Source: Pyxicephalus adspersus (taxonomy: Eukaryota; Chordata; Amphibia; Anura; Pyxicephalidae). Taken from it: a stretch of DNA of 64,000 nucleotides. How positions within the stretch are numbered: the stretch's first letter is position 1; every line of letters begins with the position of its first letter. The notes under the pieces were generated by a model. The model saw nothing but the letters and a program-made list of their open reading frames with translations. It did not search any database and was not told the DNA's origin. Shown one piece after another: positions 58,757 to 64,000 of this stretch. A program made the translations under genes and the position numbers. Location: positions 142,570,957 through 142,634,956 of the forward strand of contig NC_092861.1 in assembly GCF_032062135.1 (NCBI RefSeq). The letters run 5' to 3'.

Positions 58757-58849
58757 ATGAGTGAGAAAAAGCAAACTAATATTTTAAATTTCTTTAGTAA
58801 TAACAAAGATTATGTAACTAATGATAACACCGGGGAACACATTTTTTGA
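58757..58849 (+). pseudogene. hAT-type transposase N-terminus remnant
   Basis: Thirty codons from ATG to TGA beginning MSEKKQTNILNFF. A short Lys/Gln-rich start followed by I-L-x-F-F is common at the beginning of hAT/ZBED-like transposases, just before the BED zinc finger. Here the frame stops before any zinc-finger residues, and nothing recognisable follows on the plus strand. It lies inside hAT-type inverted repeats, which supports the reading, but the match is short. Confidence 0.45.
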
Positions 58850-59145
58850 TGAGTTAGATCATACACTTGTTTTTTACTTATTTTTGGGTGGCAAATCCAG
58901 AAATCACATCCTGTTTTTACGATACAGGGTACCCTCCATTTTTGTCAAAAAACATACAAATTTTACATATAATGAAAAAAAACAAAATAACTTAAATGTA
59001 CTGTTTATTTAAGTTTCTTTTGATCATACAAGGGATTTATTGTTACTCTATGACATTATTTTTTACAGTAAAATATTTGAAAATGAATTGCGTAAGCGGT
59101 TAAGGTAAAAATTTATGCTTTTAGCTTTTCCTGGAGTGTTCAGTG

Positions 59146-59603
59146 TTAGGACAATCCCGCCAGATGCTCCATCAATAGTCAGCCATCATATGTACATCTC
59201 ATCTACCCTGATACCGTCCTTCGCTCATCTCTGACTGCACCAAGGTTTTCCGGGAAGTTAAAAAGATGGCTATGCAGAAAATGCACCTTGATGCTCATAT
59301 TGCAGCCAAGTATTTTGTAGCTCTGGACAATTTCTGTGTAATTATTTGCTAATGTGTTTCCCAGAAAGTCCTTGACAATGGCTGTGAATGATAACCAAGC
59401 ATGCTTTTCAACTTCTGACAATGTCCTGATGAAATCTTCATCTTTGATGAGCTGCTGAATCTGTGGACCATCAAACACACCGGCCATTTTTCTTTTTTTT
59501 TAAATGACAGGCTAGGAAATGCCAAAATGAGGTACTTGAAACATTCTCCTTCAGTTGGCAAAACTTTAACGAACTGCTTCATCAGACCCAGTTTCATGTG
59601 CAT
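59146..59603 (-). pseudogene. transposon-associated protein remnant, antisense in hAT element
   Basis: Read from 59603 downwards: MHMKLGLMKQFVK, then ECFKYLILAFPSLS, a frameshift in an A/T homopolymer near 59488-59500, then VFDGPQIQQLIKDEDF, HAWLSFTAIVKDFLGNT, LGCNMSIKVHFLHSHL, NFPENLGAVRDE. After a small deletion come YQGR, MMADY and WSIWRDCPN with two in-frame stops (59146-59214). This word order belongs to an uncharacterised protein family that occurs in many copies in insects, cnidarians and amphibians and behaves like transposon cargo. Its enzymatic role is not known to me. Disabled by the frameshift, the deletion and the stops. It runs opposite to the hAT-type start at 58757. Confidence 0.75.
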
Positions 59604-59683
59604 AGGCAGGAATACTATTGGTCCGTGGGATTTATAATTTTGAATGTAGTGGTCCGTGAGGTCCGAAAGGTTGGGGGCCGCTG

Positions 59684-59845
59684 ACCCAGATCATAACACT
59701 CTTCCCACAGACACCCCGGATCATAACACTGCCCCTACAGGCTGCTCAGTTCATTAAACTGCTGCTAGAGGAACCCTACATTATAACACTGCCCCTACAG
59801 GCACCCCAGATCATAACACTGCCCCTAGAGGTACCACAGAGTGTA
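59684..59845. repeat. 30-bp minisatellite, about five units
   Basis: Units such as GCCCCTACAGGCACCCCAG, ATCATAACACTG repeat here with the same 30-bp period and near-identical sequence as 1-360. The array starts exactly at the right target duplication of the hAT-like element. It is followed by a short GT-rich stretch (59845-59890). Confidence 0.93.
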
Positions 59846-60359
59846 TAATGAGTGTGTGTGTATAAAACAGTGTGTGTTTAATGAGTGTATACGCCACCTT
59901 TGATAATTTCTGACCATGCCGAGGAGCACTTGTCACAGCAGTCAGAGAAGCCACAGCTTATTTCTCATCGATATTATTAGTGTAGAGCTCACATTTACAG
60001 CAGGACGCAGCCGAGTCGATCCCTTGATGGTCTCTATTACCTCATTCTCTTCCTGCTCGCTGATAATGAATGCCCAGTTAACAGAATAGCATGCTGATGC
60101 ATTTCCCCCGCTATTGTAGACTACATATTCTCCAACTCTTCTCCCCTATTCAGCATATGACCCCAACGATGGGGGATTAAAGTATTAACACTCCACACAG
60201 ACCACATTCTTCACAGACTTTCACTAAATACTGTAAGCCAGCTGTGAAGCAATAGAAAAAGTGAAAGCGTACCGTCTGCTTCTAAGCCCCTGCGCACACA
60301 AGGTCGTCATCCAATTGGAAGGGAAGCAGAATTTTAAAAAAGAAAGAGGTTTGGCAAAA
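59846..60359. other. no recognisable feature
   Basis: GT-rich start, then unique sequence with a few CpGs (CAGGACGCAGCCGAGTCGAT near 60001). Possibly the edge of a regulatory block, not supported further. Confidence 0.4.
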
Positions 60360-60480
60360 TTTTAATCCTTGTCATTTTCATTTCTGGCCCCCGCTGGATT
60401 TGGGTGATTTTATTTACACTGTCAGCTTGAGCCTGGGGATTGAGAATGAAGCTTTTACGGAGATTATTAAAAGTACGCAC
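60360..60480. other. candidate conserved non-coding block
   Basis: Non-repetitive sequence with TTTGGGTGATTTTATTTACA near 60399, CTGTCAGCTTGAGCC near 60419 and GAAGCTTTTACGGAGATTAT near 60449. Same texture as the other candidate blocks; short. The GC-rich continuation to 60600 is of unknown nature. Confidence 0.3.
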
Positions 60481-61308
60481 AGTCGAGTGGCGGTAGGGCC
60501 AGCGCAAGGGGTGGCGGTGGTGAAGGGGGGTGTGCGTGCCACCCAGGGGTGAGGTGCATCTACGGGACATGTTTTTTGTGGCATCCGCCTTGTAAGTGTT
60601 AACAAACAAACAGAAAAAAACAGAAAAAAAACTTTTGCAGACTGAATACTTGATTCCAGATGTCGATAGAAAGAGGGGGGAAAAAATTAATGTGCTGGCT
60701 TGACCTTGGTGATGAACTTGGCATATTTTAATTTGATTAATTCCTCAAAATGAACATTCACAGCCTTTGAACAGATTTAGTGCTTTGTGGCAGGTTTTTA
60801 AAGGAACGTGACATAGACAAAACAGAAGAGCAAAAGCCATTGGAAAGCCCATTTTATTATATTTTATTTATATACTTCAAAAGATAATAGAATAATCTAA
60901 ACCCAACTTTATGTAAGAGTTATGCTTGTGTAGGAGGTATAAAGGGTAAAGTTGAAGTTTACACAAAAACCCCACTGTTCTCCCCTGCAGGTCCATTATT
61001 ACTATCTCCAATGGATGATATCTAATCTCCCATAGACATGAATGAGATGGACCCATTTTATTGGACTTTTCCTAAGTATGGGATGGGGTCTATGGGATGT
61101 AAATGCACATGTGTGGGCAGCTAGGATTTTACTGACTAAACTTCAGCACGTTGGATTCTGTAGCCATTGGAGAAGGTAGGAACAGAACAGACTTGCAAAA
61201 TAGAATGGGGTAGGGGGGCGGCTTATAGATGATTGTATTGATGGAGCTAGGCAGGGAAATTAGGAGGATATTTGTGTAAAGCTGAAATTGTACCTTATTC
61301 CTAAACCC
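60481..61308. other. no gene recognised
   Basis: A GC-rich stretch (60481-60580) with no coding evidence, then unique AT-rich sequence. Confidence 0.5.
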
Positions 61309-61584
61309 CATTATTACACTGTATTTATATAGACCATAGTCATATCACTAGCTATTCCTCAAAGGGGCTCACAATCTAATGTCCCTACCATAGTCATATG
61401 TCTTTACCACAATCTAATGTCAATTTGGTAGGAAGCTAATTAACCTAAATGCATGTTTTTGGAGGAAACCCACACAAACACAGTGAGAACCTGCAAACTC
61501 CAGATAGTGTCTCAGTCGGGATTTGAACCAAGGACCTAGTGATGCAAACACCAGAGTGCTAACTTCTGAGCCACTGTGCTGTCT
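61309..61584 (-). repeat. full-length tRNA-derived SINE, reverse
   Basis: Reverse copy. The tail side is first (TTATTACACTGTATTTATAT, CTCACAATCTAATGTCCCTA), then the body (GGAGGAAACCCACACAAAC), then the head with B-box GGTTCAAATCC (complement at 61518-61529) and an A-box remnant TGGCTCAGAAG (complement at 61562-61573). The B-box keeps 10 of 11 consensus positions. Confidence 0.9.
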
Positions 61585-62301
61585 AATAACTTTAAAGAGA
61601 CCCTGTCTCTTTCTTACTGGCACAATGTTTCTTTTGTACAAAATGTTTTAAAATAATCTTCAGTGTGCTTCTGAACTTGATAGAGAAAAAGTCAATTCTT
61701 TAGACAGGCTTCCTTCTTCCTTATTCATCAAAGCCCTTTCTTATTCCATATGTTTCTAAGTTACTGCGCTGCCCTAGCTTCTCTGGTCTACGTAAACTTT
61801 TATGTAGCTGCCAAGGAAGTGAATGGGACTACTATAGAGCCCTGGTGCCCAGCATGTAGCTTATGGGCCCTTTGTGTATGGTGACCTGCCATGCCTTCGA
61901 CTTGGGCCACCACCTGTTAAGCACCAGCTGGCACAATTCAGAGTGGTTCTCTTGTTCCAGCTTTCAGTATAGACATTGCTCATACACTGAATCCTGCCTC
62001 GACGGTGAGCAGAAAGGAAGAGGTGCAGGAGTGTTTGAGCAGGTAAGTGACACTGACTTCCAAAGAGGGGTTATTTTTTCTACACCATTGAAGGGGTATT
62101 GTTGCTGTAGTGGAGCAATGAGTGTGCTAGCAGGAACAATAAAACCAAAAGATGAGTGGGAATATGTGCCCAGCAAGATATGGTAAGGAACAATGGTGCC
62201 CAATGAGGATAGGGGAGAACAAAGTTCACAGCAGGGATTGTAGGAGAATAGGAGTAATGGTGAGGGGTATGCTGTTCTTTCTGTATTTGGTGGATTGATA
62301 A

Positions 62302-62488
62302 GGGCTTACAATCTAATATCCCTACCATAGTTAACACAGCTTTGAAGGGAAGCCAATAACTTCACTGCATGTTTTTGTCATATGAGTGGAAACCTGAGGA
62401 TCTGGAGGAAACCCACACAAACACGGGGAGAACATACAAACTCCCTACAGTGTCCTGGATGATATTCCAACCCAGGACCCAGCATTGA
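62302..62488 (-). repeat. partial SINE, reverse
   Basis: GGCTTACAATCTAATATCCC, then GGAGGAAACCCACACAAAC and ACGGGGAGAACATACAAACT, ending in a decayed B-box region (CCAACCCAGGACCCAGC). The extreme tail and the A-box are missing. A 29-bp insertion (GTCATATGAGTGGAAACCTG...) separates the CATGTTTTT and GGAGGAAAC parts. Confidence 0.8.
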
Positions 62489-63559
62489 TTTAACAGTGCC
62501 AAAGTTATTCCAATGGAAATACTGTAAATGGCAGATCTATTATTTTATTTTGTAATTAAACTTACGTTTGTCATTTTAATTTTGAAAAACCAGGCTGGAA
62601 AAACTAGGCATTCAAACATAAACCAGGCACGTCTCTTCTGCTTATTGTTAAGTAGGCCAGATCTTTTTTTTCTGTTGTTCTCTTATAGTTTAAAAGTAGA
62701 AGCTGTTCTTTTCTATCTAGTCATCGCTGTTTTTGTCACCTTCATTTCCTAACAGATCACAAGTGACACTCGATAAGAAACCCTCTTCTGTATTGCTGCT
62801 TAGGCAAAGCTCAGGTCTGAGGATACCCTTCCCGCCATCCAACACAATTTAGAAATTCATATATGACTGTTTCCTTCCTCTCACCCTCTTGAGTGCAGGA
62901 TGAGATCAGAACACTTGAGTTGCTGAAAACTTGTCATTTTCAACATTAACCTGATAATAAAAGAGATAGCGGGAGCTGAGGATAAGTCCTTGAAAGCAGA
63001 TGGAGCAGCTAAGGAGAACGAGACAACTAGACAAGCTGCCAAAAGACATTCAGTATATAGAATAAAGATATTTGTCTTGCATATGGCTTAACAAAAGGCA
63101 GCTGGATGTTTTTTTAAAAAAGTTTTTTATTACTGAGAATTAAAGTGTACACATCACATATAGAAAATAAAGGTCTGCCATATTTTGTTTATTCATATTC
63201 TTGGTGGCCACTATGTGCTATGGAAGGAGATCCTTGTCAAGCAATATCATTGTGGTTCAAGCAAACAGGTAAATGAATACATGGATGAATTACCAATTAA
63301 AATAGAATTATACCTACCAAAGATTTGTATTTCTGTCTATCGAGTTTTGAGATTTACTCAACCCTCCTCACACAGTACGGCCAGATCCAACAGTGAAGAG
63401 TTAAAACCAATGTCAAGTCTTTATTACTATCTTTATCCCCATTTGGGAGATTCACTCTCTATAGTTCTAACTGCAATTGATCAAGTTGGGCAAATATTTC
63501 TCTTGTTTTGTGTTTTTCTAAAACTATTATCATGTTTATGTATATAGAAATAAAGGACA
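62489..63559. other. no gene recognised
   Basis: Unique-looking sequence. A 120-codon plus frame (63185-63547) has no recognised domain. Confidence 0.5.
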
Positions 63560-63850
63560 GAAATGCAGGGGTTTTCTTTGCTGCAAATCAAAATCAAATG
63601 TATTGTTCATAGTAATGAATCTCCAACATATTCATATGATTATACATTGTAAAGTGGTGGGTCTATCCCAATGATGTCATGGGATTTCCAACCCGTAATC
63701 TAGACAGAAAATTCCCTGACTTTTTAGCAAAAAATACAGTTCTGAACCCGACGCGTTTCGCCAATAGGCTTCTTCAGGGGATGTGCTCAGACCATTACCA
63801 AAGACTATACAATAAAATACAGAAAGATACAGAGAACCCTTCTTAGAATA
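63560..63850 (-). repeat. probable Penelope-like terminal repeat, reverse
   Basis: On the minus strand the hammerhead-like motif (63747-63780) is followed by about 190 bp ending in a run AACAATACATTTGATTTTGA. A motif-plus-leader of this kind resembles the terminal repeats of Penelope-like elements in frogs. The boundaries are approximate and no coding part is present. Confidence 0.4.
63747..63780 (-). ncRNA. hammerhead-ribozyme-like motif 3 (best preserved, reverse)
   Basis: Minus strand from 63780: helix I CCC, CTGAAGA (63771-63777), extra A (63770), helix II GCC/GGC with loop TATT (63760-63769), GAAAC (63755-63759), GC, GTC (63750-63752), helix I return GGG (63747-63749). All catalytic words are intact. 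Helix III would be only two pairs (A-U, C-G) with a two-base loop, as in minimal hammerheads that work as dimers. The extra A before helix II departs from the canonical form. Confidence 0.6.
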
Positions 63851-64000
63851 CTGAATCTTGTTGCAATCACGCAATCAGTTAAACAGTCATTTTTAGGTAG
63901 GTTTTGATGCTACTGATAATAAGTGTGTAGGTGGTAGGATAGCAATATCTGTAGTAAAAAATACAGATATAAATATATCTTAAAAGTTATTTGTTTAGCA

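Larger units (their letters stand above)
58304..59683 (+). mobile_element. hAT-like transposon, 1380 bp, chimeric and dead
   Basis: Begins CAGCGGTCACTAACCC and ends GGTTGGGGGCCGCTG; the right end inverted is CAGCGGCCCCCAACC, matching apart from a few bases. The flanking 8-mers ACTCAGAT (58296-58303) and ACCCAGAT (59684-59691) match at 7 of 8, the hAT target-duplication length. It holds a short hAT-style protein start on the plus strand and, on the minus strand, a remnant of a different protein family. It is immediately followed by the 30-bp minisatellite. Confidence 0.82.

Overview
This window looks like vertebrate nuclear DNA, most probably from a frog. The evidence is the repeat content: a tRNA-derived SINE with a LINE-derived tail, an L2/CR1-type LINE, Penelope-like retroelement pieces, several families of hAT-like and TTAA-flanked MITEs, long purine and pyrimidine tracts, and assembly gaps. 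The anuran assignment rests on recognising these dispersed families and is an inference. I find no host protein-coding gene, rRNA or genuine tRNA gene. Nearly all open frames are short chance frames, frames running through N gaps, or transposon remnants. The window reads as intergenic or large-intron DNA.

Layout: 0-3 kb holds a 12-unit 30-bp minisatellite, a SINE, a TTAA-flanked MITE and the first of six copies of one hAT-like MITE family (family A). 3-10 kb is mostly unique, with one gap (3746-4520) and a block at 7.1-7.9 kb that looks like conserved non-coding DNA. 10-19 kb alternates MITEs, SINE pieces, a CT-rich tract and a degenerate tandem repeat, with a second CNE-like block at 15.5-16.1 kb. 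21-24.5 kb has a pair member of a 300-bp MITE family (D), a 55-bp near-perfect hairpin between two direct repeats, and the only full-length SINE on the plus strand. 26-31 kb has LINE-tail fragments, a hammerhead-like motif, a MITE, the 3' end of an L2/CR1-type LINE and a 36-bp minisatellite. 34 kb has a Penelope-type reverse transcriptase scrap beside an oppositely oriented hammerhead-like motif. 35-45 kb mixes MITEs with several CNE-like blocks. 45.6-46.7 kb is a nested retroelement cluster around a gap. 49.8 kb has a hAT-type element with perfect target-site duplications. 52-53.7 kb has four copies of one MITE family. 54 kb is a GGAA/GAAA tract around a gap. 57.5-59.8 kb has a MITE, then a 1.4-kb hAT-like element carrying fragments of two unrelated proteins, joined directly to a second array of the same 30-bp minisatellite seen at the start. 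61-64 kb has two reverse SINEs and the best-preserved hammerhead-like motif.

The most interesting signal is a family of five dispersed hammerhead-ribozyme-like motifs (26731, 34219 minus, 46162, 48611, 63747 minus). They share the CTGANGA, GAAAC and GTC core, and both helices show compensatory changes between copies. They fit Penelope-like elements, which are known to carry hammerhead motifs. The unique blocks rich in homeodomain-type TAATTA/TAATTG sites suggest that the window may sit in the regulatory landscape of a developmental gene, but that gene cannot be named from this sequence.
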